NCBI GenBank assembly: GCA_046351595.1
Contig: JAXLYE010000008.1
Span: 248,001-312,000, forward strand
Length of the DNA: 64,000 nucleotides
Direction: 5' to 3'
Origin: JAXLYE01 sp046351595
GTDB lineage: Bacteria > Myxococcota_A > Polyangia > Palsa-1104 > JAEUJZ01
The notes under the pieces were generated by a model. The model searched no databases. It was not told the DNA's origin and worked only from the letters and a program-made list of their open reading frames with translations. Position 1 is the stretch's first letter; each line of letters opens with the position of its first letter. The translations under genes were made by a program, and so were the position numbers. Of the stretch, positions 1-8,369 are shown piece by piece.

Positions 1-1
1 G

Positions 2-2284
2 ATCCGCACGCAGGAGCTGTTGGCCGCGCGCCGCGTCGACGGCGCCGAGCAGCTGTTCACGCGCGCGCGCGACTTCGGCTACTCGAAGACGCCGTCGGAG
101 ACGCTGGCGATCTGGGACAAGGACGCGGTGCTCGCGGACGTGGTCTGGGCGATCCGGCGCTTCCGCCCGGACGTCGTCTTCACGCGCTTCTCGCCCAAGG
201 CCGGCGACACGCACGGGCACCACACCGCCTCGGCGATGCTGGCGCAGGAGGCGTTCCGCCTGGCCGCGGATCCGAGCTACCACCCCGAGCAGGTGCAGCA
301 GGTCGGGACCTGGCAGGCGAAGCGCATCTACTGGAACCGCTCGCTGTGGGGCGGGCGGCCGAGCGACGATCTCGGCGGCCTGCCCAGCCTCGACATCGGC
401 GGCTATAACCCGGTGCTCGGGCAGTCCTACGGCGAGATCGCGGCGGACAGCCGCAGCATGCACAAGAGCCAGGGCTTCGGGGCCGCGCGCAGCCGCGGGC
501 CGCTGCTCGAGTACTTCCAGCCGCTCAGCTCGCCCGCCGGCACGCCCGCGAGCCCGCCGGCGTCACCGTCGCCCGCGTCACCGTCGCCCGCGTCCGGGGG
601 CGGCCCGCTCGATGGGCTCGACTTCACGTGGGCGCGCGTGCCGGGCAGCGCGACGCTGCAGCAGCTGCTTGCGCAGGCGCAGCGCGCCTTTGATCCGCGG
701 CGGCCCGAGGCGGTGATCCCGCTGCTCCTGCAGGCGCGGGCCGAGCTTGTGCGGCTGCCGGACAGCCCGTTCAAGCAGCCCAAGCAGCGCGAGCTCGACG
801 AGATCCTGGTCGCGGCGGCGGGGCTGTGGGTCGAGGCGCTGGCCGCGGACTATGCGCTGGTGCCGGGCGGCACGCTGGCGCTCAGCGTGAGCGCGCTGAA
901 CCGCTCGGGCGCACCGCTGCGGCTCAAGGAGGTGCGGCTGCCCGACGGAACCGTGGTGCCCGTCGGCAAGGCGCTAGGCCGCGGCGAGCCGTGGCAGCTC
1001 GAGAAGCCGGTGCCGCTGCGCGGCGACGTGCCGAGCACGAACCCGTACTGGCTGGCCGAGCCGCCCGAGAAGGGCATGTACACGGTGCGCGACCCGCACC
1101 ACATCGGCCTGCCGGAGAACGCGGCGGCGCTGTCGGTCGAGCTCCTGTTCGCGCTCGGCCCCGAGGGCGCGCCGCTGTCGGTGTCGCGGCCGGTGCTGTA
1201 CAAGTGGACGGATCCGGTCGCGGGCGAGCGCTATCGCGCCGTCGAGATCACGCCGCCGGTGCTGCTCAACCCCGAGGCGCAGGTGCTGATGTTCGGCGAT
1301 GCGACGCCGAAGCCGCTGCGCGTGCGCGTCCGCGCCGGGATCGATCAGGCGCGCGGCAGCGTGAAGCTCGAGCTGCCCGCGGGCTTCGTCGCGGAGCCGC
1401 CGAGCGCGCCGTTCCAGATCGAGAAGAAGGGCGGCGAGGAGGAGGTCCGCTTCCTCATCCGCCCGCCGGCGAGCGCCACCACCACCACCGGCTCGCTGCG
1501 CGCCGTCGCGACGCTCGGCGGCGACGGGGCGGCGGCGGGCGCGGCGCTCGGTCGCGGGCTGCACCGCATCGACTACCCGCACATCCCGATCCAGACCGTC
1601 CTGCCCGAGGCCGTGGTCAAGCTGTGCCGCTTCGATCTGAAGAAGACCAAGGCGCGCATCGGCTACGTCGCGGGCGCTGGCGACGAGGTCGCGGCGGCGC
1701 TGCGCCAGGTCGGCTACGAGGTGACGGTGCTCGACGACGAGGCGCTCGGTCAGCCGCTCGTGCCGGCGCGCTACGCGGCGATCGTCACCGGCGTGCGCGC
1801 GTACAACACCAACCCGCGCCTCGCGCTTCACCACAAGCGGCTCATGGACTACGTCGCGGCCGGCGGCAACCTGGTGGTGCAGTACAACACCAACAACCGC
1901 CTGTCCAAGCTGCAGAGCGCCATCGGCCCCTACCCGTTCGAGATCTCGCAGGACCGCGTCACCGACGAGAACGCGGCGGTCATCATCGACAAGCCGGCGG
2001 CGCCCCTGCCAATCTTCAGCCGCCCGAACCGCATCACCACCGCCGACTTCGACGGCTGGGTGCAGGAGCGCGGCCTCTACTTCGCCGACAAGTGGAGCGA
2101 CAAGTACGAGGCGCCGCTGACCATGCAGGACCCGGGCGAGCCGGCGCGGCGCGGCAGCCTGATCGTCGCGCGCCACGGCAAGGGCGCGTTCATCTACACC
2201 GGGCTCGCGTTCTTCCGCCAGCTGCCGGCCGGCGTTCCCGGTGCCTACCGGCTCTTCGCGAACCTGCTTTCCTATGTCCCCTGA
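2..2284 (+). CDS. PIG-L family deacetylase, large form (5' end outside window)
   Basis: The frame is open from the first bases of the window, so the true start lies upstream. About 760 codons remain. Near the N-terminus is FSPKAGDTHGHHTAS, the D-x-HGHH block that binds zinc in PIG-L/LmbE deacetylases, which remove acetyl groups from amino sugars or thiol conjugates. A proline/serine linker (PASPSP) follows around residue 180. The middle, around residues 440-550, resembles a NEW3-like beta domain. The C-terminal 200 residues (VTGVRAYNTNP, AAGGNLVVQYNT) look like the glutamine-amidotransferase-like domain found in large PIG-L proteins. Its stop overlaps the start of a small membrane protein, and a sodium symporter follows, which suggests an import/deacetylation operon. 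The substrate is unknown. Confidence 0.85.
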   Translation: MRTQELLAARRVDGAEQLFTRARDFGYSKTPSETLAIWDKDAVLADVVWAIRRFRPDVVFTRFSPKAGDTHGHHTASAMLAQEAFRLAADPSYHPEQVQQVGTWQAKRIYWNRSLWGGRPSDDLGGLPSLDIGGYNPVLGQSYGEIAADSRSMHKSQGFGAARSRGPLLEYFQPLSSPAGTPASPPASPSPASPSPASGGGPLDGLDFTWARVPGSATLQQLLAQAQRAFDPRRPEAVIPLLLQARAELVRLPDSPFKQPKQRELDEILVAAAGLWVEALAADYALVPGGTLALSVSALNRSGAPLRLKEVRLPDGTVVPVGKALGRGEPWQLEKPVPLRGDVPSTNPYWLAEPPEKGMYTVRDPHHIGLPENAAALSVELLFALGPEGAPLSVSRPVLYKWTDPVAGERYRAVEITPPVLLNPEAQVLMFGDATPKPLRVRVRAGIDQARGSVKLELPAGFVAEPPSAPFQIEKKGGEEEVRFLIRPPASATTTTGSLRAVATLGGDGAAAGAALGRGLHRIDYPHIPIQTVLPEAVVKLCRFDLKKTKARIGYVAGAGDEVAAALRQVGYEVTVLDDEALGQPLVPARYAAIVTGVRAYNTNPRLALHHKRLMDYVAAGGNLVVQYNTNNRLSKLQSAIGPYPFEISQDRVTDENAAVIIDKPAAPLPIFSRPNRITTADFDGWVQERGLYFADKWSDKYEAPLTMQDPGEPARRGSLIVARHGKGAFIYTGLAFFRQLPAGVPGAYRLFANLLSYVP

Positions 2285-2468
2285 GCAAGCTCCGGAGCGC
2301 AAAAGAGACTCCGAAACGGAGTCCAAAACGGAGTCCCCAAAGGACTCCGAAAGGGACTCCGATCGCCCGCCGATCCTGCGGACGTGGCGACAGATGTATC
2401 TGCTGGTCCTCTTGACGCTGCTCGGGGTCGTGCTGCTGTTCTCGGCCCTGACCTGGATCTACGGGTGA
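2274..2468 (+). CDS. Small single-span membrane protein
   Basis: This 64-residue protein starts at ATG 2274, inside the end of the PIG-L gene (11-bp overlap), and ends 4 bases before the symporter start. The N-terminal half is charged and repetitive (RDSETESKTES, KDSERDSD), encoded by short direct repeats of a GGAGTC/GGACTCC type. The C-terminal half, MYLLVLLTLLGVVLLFSALTW, is one transmembrane helix. I know no named family. Its tight position between deacetylase and symporter suggests an accessory subunit of the transporter. The overlap and hydrophobic segment support it as a real gene, but function is inferred from position only. Confidence 0.6.
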   Translation: MSPEQAPERKRDSETESKTESPKDSERDSDRPPILRTWRQMYLLVLLTLLGVVLLFSALTWIYG

Positions 2469-2472
2469 GCCG

Positions 2473-4173
2473 ATGAGCCGGATCGACTGGGCCGTCCTCT
2501 GCGCGACCCTCTTCTGCATCGTCGCCTACGGTATCTGGAAGGGGCGCGCGGTAAAGTCCGCGGACGTGTACCTGCGCGGCGGCAGCGACATGAAGTGGTA
2601 CACGATCGGCCTGTCGATCATGGCGACGCAGGCCAGCGCCATCACCTTCCTGTCGACGCCGGGCCAGGCCTACGAGGACGGCATGGGCTTCGTGCAGTTC
2701 TACTTCGGGCTGCCCGTGGCCATGGTGATCCTGTCGGCGACCATGCTGCCGGCGTACTACCGCCAGCGCATCGCGACCGCGTACGAGTACCTCGAGGGCC
2801 GCTTCGATCAGAAGACGCGCCAGCTGACTGCGTTCCTGTTCCTGCTCCAGCGCGGGCTCGGCGCCGGGCTGTCGATCTACGCGCCGGCCATCATCTTGTC
2901 GTCGGTGCTCGGCTGGCCGCTGCACCTCACCAACCTGCTCATCGGCGCGCTGGTGATCGTGTATACGGTTTCGGGCGGCACGCGCGCGGTCAGCCAGACG
3001 CAGACCTACCAGATGATCGTCATGCTCGGCGGCATGGCGCTGGCGTTCGTGTTCATCCTGCGCGCCCTGCCCGCCCACGTCTCGCTCGGCGACGCGCTGC
3101 ACGTCGCCGGCACGCTCGGGCACATGAAGGTCGTCGACTTCTCGCTGCGGCTCGACACGCGCTACACCTTCTGGTCGGGCCTGACCGGCGGCCTGTTCGT
3201 GGCGCTGGCGTACTTCGGAACGGATCAGTCGCAGGTCCAGCGCTACCTCTCGGGCAGCTCGCTCACCGAGAGCCGCCTCGGCCTTCTGTTCAACGGCCTG
3301 GTCAAGGTGCCGATGCAGTTCCTGATCCTCCTGGTCGGGCTGATGGTGTTCGTGTTCTACCAGTTCCACCAGCCGCCGGTGTTCTTCCACTCCGCCGAGC
3401 TTGCGCGCGCGCGCACCACGCCGCAGGCCGCCGAGATCGCGCGCATCGAGGGCGACTACGCGGCGACGTTCACGGCCAAGCAGCAGCTCGTGGATCGGTT
3501 CCTCGCGGCCCGCAAGAGCGGCGACAGCACCGCGCTCAGCGCCGCCCAGGACGAGCTGCGCGCCGTCGAGAACCGCAGCAAGGCGCTGCGCGAGGCCGCC
3601 AAGTCCGTGCTCAAGCAGGTCCGCCCCAAGGTCGAGACCAAGGACGCGGACTACGTCTTCATCACGTTCGTGCGCGACTACTTCCCGGTCGGCCTGGTGG
3701 GCCTCCTGATCGCGGTCATCTTCTGCGCCGCCATGTCCGCGACCGCGAGCGCCCTCAACGCGCTCGGCTCGACGACGGTGATCGACTTCTACAAGCGCTC
3801 GTTCCGCCCGGTGGCCAGCGACCACCACTACCTGCGCGCCGGCCAGGTCTTCACCATCCTGTGGGGCGTATTAGGAGTCGCATTTGCCGCCTTCGCGTCG
3901 CTGCTCGACAACCTGATCCAGGCGGTGAACATCCTCGGATCGATCTTCTACGGACCGACGCTGGGCGTCTTCCTGGTCGGCTTCTTCGTCCGCCGCGTCG
4001 GCGGCACCGCGGTCTTCATCTCGCTGTTGCTCGGTCAGCTCCTGGTCATCTTGACCTTCGTGCTCACCCGCATCGGATTCCTTTGGTACAACGTCATCGG
4101 CTGCGCCGCGGTGGTGCTGCTGGCGCTCGCGCTCAGCTACGTCCTGCCCGAGCGACGCCTCAGCGCCGCATGA
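2473..4173 (+). CDS. Sodium:solute symporter (SSS family)
   Basis: A 566-residue integral membrane protein with about 12-14 hydrophobic segments, of typical SSS (LeuT-fold) length. It should couple sodium influx to uptake of a sugar, amino sugar, organic acid or similar solute across the inner membrane. Family-like features include the early WYTIGLSIMATQASAITFLS segment and the later LIAVIFCAAMSATASALNALGS segment, which match conserved SSS helices. A hydrophilic insert of about 90 residues (around 310-395, charged and helical) sits between helices. ATG 2473 follows the small membrane gene after 4 bases. With the upstream PIG-L gene, an amino-sugar derivative is a reasonable guess at the substrate. 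The 3' end overlaps the convergent lipoprotein gene by 14 bases. Confidence 0.88.
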   Translation: MSRIDWAVLCATLFCIVAYGIWKGRAVKSADVYLRGGSDMKWYTIGLSIMATQASAITFLSTPGQAYEDGMGFVQFYFGLPVAMVILSATMLPAYYRQRIATAYEYLEGRFDQKTRQLTAFLFLLQRGLGAGLSIYAPAIILSSVLGWPLHLTNLLIGALVIVYTVSGGTRAVSQTQTYQMIVMLGGMALAFVFILRALPAHVSLGDALHVAGTLGHMKVVDFSLRLDTRYTFWSGLTGGLFVALAYFGTDQSQVQRYLSGSSLTESRLGLLFNGLVKVPMQFLILLVGLMVFVFYQFHQPPVFFHSAELARARTTPQAAEIARIEGDYAATFTAKQQLVDRFLAARKSGDSTALSAAQDELRAVENRSKALREAAKSVLKQVRPKVETKDADYVFITFVRDYFPVGLVGLLIAVIFCAAMSATASALNALGSTTVIDFYKRSFRPVASDHHYLRAGQVFTILWGVLGVAFAAFASLLDNLIQAVNILGSIFYGPTLGVFLVGFFVRRVGGTAVFISLLLGQLLVILTFVLTRIGFLWYNVIGCAAVVLLALALSYVLPERRLSAA

Positions 4174-4750
4174 TGGTCACCGAGTTGGAGACCTTGCCGT
4201 CGGGGTTGCGCACGGACAGGCGCTTGCCCGGGAAGCTGAGCGCGTAGGTCGCGTTCATCGTCACGCACAGGCGCGTCGTGGTGAGCTCGTTCCAGTGCTT
4301 CTGGTCGTGGCCCTCCAGGCACTGCGGTCCGTAGTCGGCGATGCCCATGTTGCGCATCTCGAGCTGGAAGTTCATGCCCTCGATGAACAGGCCCGGGTTG
4401 CCGCCGGAGCAGCCGGTGGTCGCGGCCCACGCCTGGGTGATGACCGGGGCCGGGCACGTGCCGCCGTACATGCGCCAGCGCTCGAAGCACTCGGCCGCGG
4501 TCGGCCCGGCCAGATCCGGCGGCAGCGTCAGATCGGGGAGCAGCAGATCAGGCATGGACAGATCGCGCACGGCCAGATCGGCGGGAGCACCAGCGTCGTC
4601 GCTGCCGCGCGCCAGGTCGAGCAGCAGCGGGGTCGCGAGATCGGGATCCGGGTCGGGGGCGCCGCCGCGGCTGCAGCCGACTCCCTGGAGGAACAGAGAC
4701 AAGGACAGAGGCAGGAGGGTGAAGCAGAGGCGGGAGCGCAGCGCTGGCAT
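4160..4750 (-). CDS. Myxobacterial-type lipoprotein with PDL repeats
   Basis: I start this at the methionine of MPALRSRLCFTLLPL (4750), because a signal peptide follows directly; a longer frame upstream lacks one. The hydrophobic stretch ends in QGVGC, a loose lipobox. Next comes a low-complexity linker of repeated PDL/DLA units (DLSMPDLLLPDLTLPPDL), common in secreted lipoproteins of Polyangiales-type myxobacteria. The C-terminal 110 residues form a Cys-containing domain (CFERWRMYGGTCP) ending in KVSNSVTIMRR, which resembles the last strand of an IPT/TIG-like beta sandwich. Function is unknown; an envelope-exposed protein is the safe description. Confidence 0.7.
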   Translation of the reverse strand: MPALRSRLCFTLLPLSLSLFLQGVGCSRGGAPDPDPDLATPLLLDLARGSDDAGAPADLAVRDLSMPDLLLPDLTLPPDLAGPTAAECFERWRMYGGTCPAPVITQAWAATTGCSGGNPGLFIEGMNFQLEMRNMGIADYGPQCLEGHDQKHWNELTTTRLCVTMNATYALSFPGKRLSVRNPDGKVSNSVTIMRR

Positions 4751-4841
4751 GAGGGACCTCGCGGCTCGCGTTTTACCACAACGCCGACGCCCGGCCGCAT
4801 CTGGATCTCCCGGCGCGCGGATTCCTGTACGCTCGCCCGGC

Positions 4842-5651
4842 ATGCCGCTCTTGCTGCCGCCCGACGAGGCGCACCTGTACTACCTGCCGACGTACGACCG
4901 GCCCGAGCTCACCGCTCCATCGCAGCTCGCGCTGTTCCGCGCGTGGATGACGAAGGAGGAGTGCGCGCGCTGCGACCGCTACGTCTTCGAGCACAGCCGC
5001 CACGAGTACACGCTGACCCGCGCCCTGGTCCGCCGCGCGCTGTCGCTGTACGCCGACGTCGAGCCCGCGGCCTGGCGCTTCCGCACCGGCTCGCACGGCA
5101 AGCCCGCGATCGCCGAGCCGCGCGGCCACGAGCACCTCCGCTTCAACCTGTCGAACACGCGCGGCCTGATCGCGCTCCTTATCGTGCGCGATCACGAGGT
5201 CGGCGTGGACGTCGAGGACACCGAGCGCAAGAGCCAGACCGTCGAGGTGGCCGAGCGCTACTTCTCGGAGCTGGAGGTGGCGGCGCTGGGGGCCCTGCCC
5301 GAGCCCGAGCGGCGCGCGCGCTTCTTCGAGTACTGGACGCTGAAGGAGGCGTACATCAAGGCGCGCGGGCTGGGGCTGTCGATCCCGCTGGAGCAGTTCT
5401 CGTTCGTGCTCGATCCGCGCGACCGGCCGATCACGATCCGCTTCGATCCGCGCCTGGGCGACGATCCGGCGCGCTGGCAGTTCGCGCAGCTCGAGCTGAC
5501 CCCGCGCCACGCCTGCGCCACCGCCATCGCGCGGCCGAGCACCCAGCCGGTGCGCTACGTGATCCGTGAGCTCGCGCCCGCTCAGCCCGCGGCCCTCGTC
5601 GAGCCGGGCGCCGGGCTTGGACCTGGGCCGGGCAGGATCTCGCGCAGGTAG
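4842..5651 (+). CDS. 4'-phosphopantetheinyl transferase (Sfp type)
   Basis: A 269-residue enzyme that moves the phosphopantetheine arm of coenzyme A onto a serine of acyl- or peptidyl-carrier proteins, activating fatty-acid, polyketide or nonribosomal peptide synthases. The two signature blocks are present: GVDVEDTER (Mg-binding G-x-D-x-E) around residue 125 and WTLKEAYIKARGLGL (W-x-x-KEA-x-x-K) around residue 165. The length fits the Sfp/EntD class rather than the short AcpS class. The start at ATG 4842 precedes the conserved N-terminal lobe. The last 70 bases overlap the convergent metallophosphoesterase gene. Secondary-metabolite-rich myxobacteria commonly carry such an enzyme. Confidence 0.92.
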   Translation: MPLLLPPDEAHLYYLPTYDRPELTAPSQLALFRAWMTKEECARCDRYVFEHSRHEYTLTRALVRRALSLYADVEPAAWRFRTGSHGKPAIAEPRGHEHLRFNLSNTRGLIALLIVRDHEVGVDVEDTERKSQTVEVAERYFSELEVAALGALPEPERRARFFEYWTLKEAYIKARGLGLSIPLEQFSFVLDPRDRPITIRFDPRLGDDPARWQFAQLELTPRHACATAIARPSTQPVRYVIRELAPAQPAALVEPGAGLGPGPGRISRR

Positions 5652-6436
5652 CTCGCCAGCGGCCGGTCCTGCTTCCAGTGGCGCGGGTAGCCGAGCGAGA
5701 CCTCCTCGAAGCGCACGCCGTCGATGATCCGCGACGAGCGGATGTGCAGGTGGCCGTAGGCCACGGCGCGGGCGCGGAAGCGCAGGTGCCAGTCGCGCGT
5801 GCGCCGGGTGCCGCACCAGATGGTGAAGCGCGGGATCGCCGGCAGCACCGCCAGCTCCTGCAAGAGCGGGAAGTGGCTGACAAGGACCGTGCTGTGCGAC
5901 GGTGGGATCGCGGCCAGCCGGGCCTCGCTGTAGGCGCAGCGGGCCGCGCACCAGGCGGGCTTGCTCGGGTACGGATCCGTGAACAAGAGATCCTCGTCGG
6001 CGCAGCGCAGCCCGGTCTCGGCCGCCCACGCCAGCGCGCGCTCGTCCGGGACGTCGTCGGGGCGGAAGCTGTAGTCGTACAGCGTGAACAGCGGCGCCAG
6101 CGTGATCGGCTCGGCGGCGCCGGGCCACAGCGGGTACGGATCCTCGGGAGTGAGCACGCCGTGCGCGCGGCACAGCTCGACCGCGCGCAGGTAGCGCTCG
6201 TGACCGCGCAGGCCGCGCTCGGCCGCGACCGCCCACAGCTCGTGGTTGCCCGGCACCCACAGCACCCGCGCGAAGCGCTGCGTGAAGGCGCGCAGCACGA
6301 ACGCAAGGTGCTCCTCGGTCTCGCCCAGATCGCCGCCGAGGATGATCCAGTCTTCGGGGAAGTCGGGCAGGGCCTCGACCGCGCGCCGGTTCGCGGCATA
6401 GCCGACGTGCAGATCGCTGATCGCGTACAGCCGCAT
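5582..6436 (-). CDS. Calcineurin-like metallophosphoesterase
   Basis: This 284-residue protein starts at 6436 with MRLYAISDLHVGY, which carries the first metal-binding motif (D-x-H). The other motifs follow in order: GGDLGE (GD), PGNHELW (GNH), VLVSHFPLL (a metal-ligand His) and YGHLHIR (GH-x-H). That is the full two-metal site of the family, which hydrolyses phosphomonoesters or diesters. It is convergent with the phosphopantetheinyl transferase and overlaps it by 70 bases; in other actinobacterial and myxobacterial genomes such a phosphoesterase can sit beside an Sfp-type transferase, so a role in the same chemistry is possible but unproven. The substrate cannot be read from sequence. Confidence 0.88.
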   Translation of the reverse strand: MRLYAISDLHVGYAANRRAVEALPDFPEDWIILGGDLGETEEHLAFVLRAFTQRFARVLWVPGNHELWAVAAERGLRGHERYLRAVELCRAHGVLTPEDPYPLWPGAAEPITLAPLFTLYDYSFRPDDVPDERALAWAAETGLRCADEDLLFTDPYPSKPAWCAARCAYSEARLAAIPPSHSTVLVSHFPLLQELAVLPAIPRFTIWCGTRRTRDWHLRFRARAVAYGHLHIRSSRIIDGVRFEEVSLGYPRHWKQDRPLASYLREILPGPGPSPAPGSTRAAG

Positions 6437-6578
6437 GTGCCTGCGAGTGTACACGCCGCCGCGCCGAACCCGCTGGAGCGCGCGCCGCGGACGGGCTAGG
6501 CTTGCGGCCTCGGCACGGAGTCGGCGGCAGGTGCGCGAGCCAGCACCGACGACGGCCCGACACCGGACAGGAGACGCG

Positions 6579-7061
6579 ATGCAGCGCCCCATCATCGGGT
6601 TCCAAAAAGACGAGGCAGGCGACTGGGTGGCGCGACTGAGCTGCGGCCACGGCCAGCACGTCCGCCACAAGCCGCCGTTCTTCTCGCGCCCCTGGACACA
6701 GAGCGAGGAGGGCCGCGCCTCGATGCAGGGCCAGCCCCTCGACTGCGTGCGCTGCGATCGGCTGGAGCTGCCCGAGGGCGCGGTCGCCTACAAGCGCACG
6801 CCGGAGTTCGACGAGCGCTCGATGCCCGACGGCCTGCGCCGCGACCACACGACCCGCGCCGGCACCTGGGGGCGCCTCCACGTCGTCGCCGGCCGGCTGC
6901 GGTACTGCGTCGACGAGCCGACGCCGCGCGAGCAGCTGCTCGACCCCGCGACGCCCGGCATCATCCCGCCCGAGGTCCACCACCACGTCGAGCCGCTGGC
7001 CGATGAGCCGGTGCGCTTCTTCGTCGAGTTCCTGCGCCTGCCGGACCGACAGACTCCGTAA
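6579..7061 (+). CDS. DUF3565-DUF1971 fusion protein
   Basis: A 160-residue protein starting at ATG 6579, with AGGAG 5 bases upstream. Residues 1-58 match the DUF3565 pattern: IIGFQKDEAGDWVARLSCGHGQHVRHKPP plus CVRC, a probable small metal-binding unit with Cys and His ligands. Residues 60-155 match DUF1971: VAYKRTPEFDE, a GTWGRLHVVAGRLRY strand and PEVHHHVEPL, a cupin-like fold sometimes annotated near tellurite-resistance genes. The two domains are often separate or adjacent genes elsewhere. Biochemical function is unknown; a metal-dependent sensor or redox role is only a guess. Confidence 0.8.
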   Translation: MQRPIIGFQKDEAGDWVARLSCGHGQHVRHKPPFFSRPWTQSEEGRASMQGQPLDCVRCDRLELPEGAVAYKRTPEFDERSMPDGLRRDHTTRAGTWGRLHVVAGRLRYCVDEPTPREQLLDPATPGIIPPEVHHHVEPLADEPVRFFVEFLRLPDRQTP

Positions 7062-7094
7062 GCGACAGGCCCCCTCCCGACAGGAGCTCGCGCG

Positions 7095-7730
7095 TCACCG
7101 CGGCGCGTCCGGAGCGGCCTCCTCCTGCGCGGGATACTCCACATTCAATCCGTGGACCCGCGCCCAGCCGGTCAGCTTGTGCGGACGCACGCTCGTGCGG
7201 CTGATCAGGTCGATGACCTCGAAGCCGCGCACCTGCATCGCGTCCGCGACCAGCGAGCGGTGACAGCGCCAGGGCACCGCCTCCGAGCACATGATGGCGG
7301 CAGGCCGCTCCCGCGCCAGCTCCGCCAGGCGCTCGACCGCGGCGCGAAATACGTCGGTCTGCATGTAATCCGCGTAGCCCCGAAACGCGGGATGGCGCCA
7401 GCCGGTGTTGACGCTGTCCGGCCGGGGGCGCCGGCGCCCGCCGAGCTCCGGAACGTGCAGGTAGGCGATGCCCGCGTCGGCCAGCGACTCGCACAGGCGA
7501 TCCTTGTCGAAGTGCGGATAGCTCCGGGAGCCCGGCAGGGTCCGGATGTCCACCAGCTGCACGATCCGGTGCTTCAGGAGGATCGCCAGGAACTCCTCCA
7601 GCCCGCGATTGGAGTGTCCGACGGTGTAGAGGATCGGCCCTGCGCCCTGGCCCGGCTCGCCGCGCGCCGGCTCCGCGCCTTCCTCCGCTCCCTGCGCTCG
7701 AGCGGGCGACGGTTTCTTCGGCTTGCTCAC
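7095..7730 (-). CDS. DUF488 family protein
   Basis: A 211-residue protein. After a low-complexity N-terminus (SKPKKPSPARAQGAEEG), the DUF488 core begins with ILYTVGHSNRGLEEFLAIL, then LVDIRTLPGSRSYPHF, YLHVPELGGRRR, FRGYADYM and a late MCSEAVPWRCHRSLVADAM block with the conserved Cys-x5-CHR. These are the diagnostic motifs of the family, whose biochemical role is still unclear. The gene is convergent with the DUF3565-DUF1971 gene; 33 bases separate them. No operon partner is visible. Confidence 0.85.
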   Translation of the reverse strand: MSKPKKPSPARAQGAEEGAEPARGEPGQGAGPILYTVGHSNRGLEEFLAILLKHRIVQLVDIRTLPGSRSYPHFDKDRLCESLADAGIAYLHVPELGGRRRPRPDSVNTGWRHPAFRGYADYMQTDVFRAAVERLAELARERPAAIMCSEAVPWRCHRSLVADAMQVRGFEVIDLISRTSVRPHKLTGWARVHGLNVEYPAQEEAAPDAPR

Positions 7731-8048
7731 GATGGCACCTCAGGGTCTTTTTATACGGCTCGGCAGGCGACCGCGCTGCTCGCAGCCGCAGTCCCAGCCT
7801 ACAGGGTCCTACCTGTCGAGCTCCAGGCCGCGCCGCGAGCCGCGCCACAGTACCGGGCCAGCGGTTGGCCGCATCTGTCCTGCGTCCTTTCGCTCTCTGC
7901 GCCAGCAGGCCCCTGCCCTGCCCTCCTCGCCTCAAACCCCTGCGTGAATCGTTCCCGCCCCCCAACTCCGCGGTTTGCAAGCACATCGCGCCGGTTTCGG
8001 AACGTTTGAAATTTATTCTCCGACGGTGAATCGGCCAAGTACGCTCAA
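7731..8048. other. Gap without recognisable gene, ending at a kinase breakpoint
   Basis: No coding sequence here can be supported. Base composition is less skewed than in the neighbouring genes. Kinase homology begins abruptly near 8049, without the HRDLK codons that should precede it, so the right edge of this gap is a rearrangement junction. Confidence 0.5.
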
Positions 8049-8220
8049 CCCGATAACGTCATGCTGGTGGTCGATCCCGCGGTTCCGGGGGGAGTGCGGG
8101 CGAAGCTGCTGGACTTTGGCATCGCCAAGATGCTGAACGACACCGTCGACCGGCCGAGCGTGCAGACGCAGACGCGGACCGGGGCGCTGATGGGGACGCC
8201 GGTTTACATGTCGCCGGAGC
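8049..8220 (+). pseudogene. Fragment of a Ser/Thr protein kinase domain
   Basis: About 57 codons read PDNVMLV, then AKLLDFGIAKM (DFG magnesium loop) and GTPVYMSPE (activation-segment P+1 loop). These are the core of a Hanks-type kinase. No ATP-binding lobe or HRD catalytic loop precedes it: upstream codons in this frame read SAKYAQ, not HRDLK. The frame leaves kinase homology right after MSPE and ends at 8276. It is therefore broken at both ends. The missing continuation (QCRG...DVYALGV) is exactly what begins at 63748, in the same orientation and codon phase. Confidence 0.8.
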
Positions 8221-8369
8221 TTGCAACCCTGCGGCTCTCCGACGGAGATCGGCCGCAGGCTGGCTACGGGAACTAAATGGGGAACCTGCGATGAAAGGAG
8301 CCGCCGGGGAGCTCTGGCCGAGCGCGCGGTTGCTCCGCAGGTCCCGCCGAGCTGGAGTACCATCGCCAG

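Noticed and set aside
826..2415. A 529-codon open frame overlapping the PIG-L gene
   Set aside because: Arg/Ala-rich shadow frame, typical of high-GC codon use; the PIG-L frame has real motifs.
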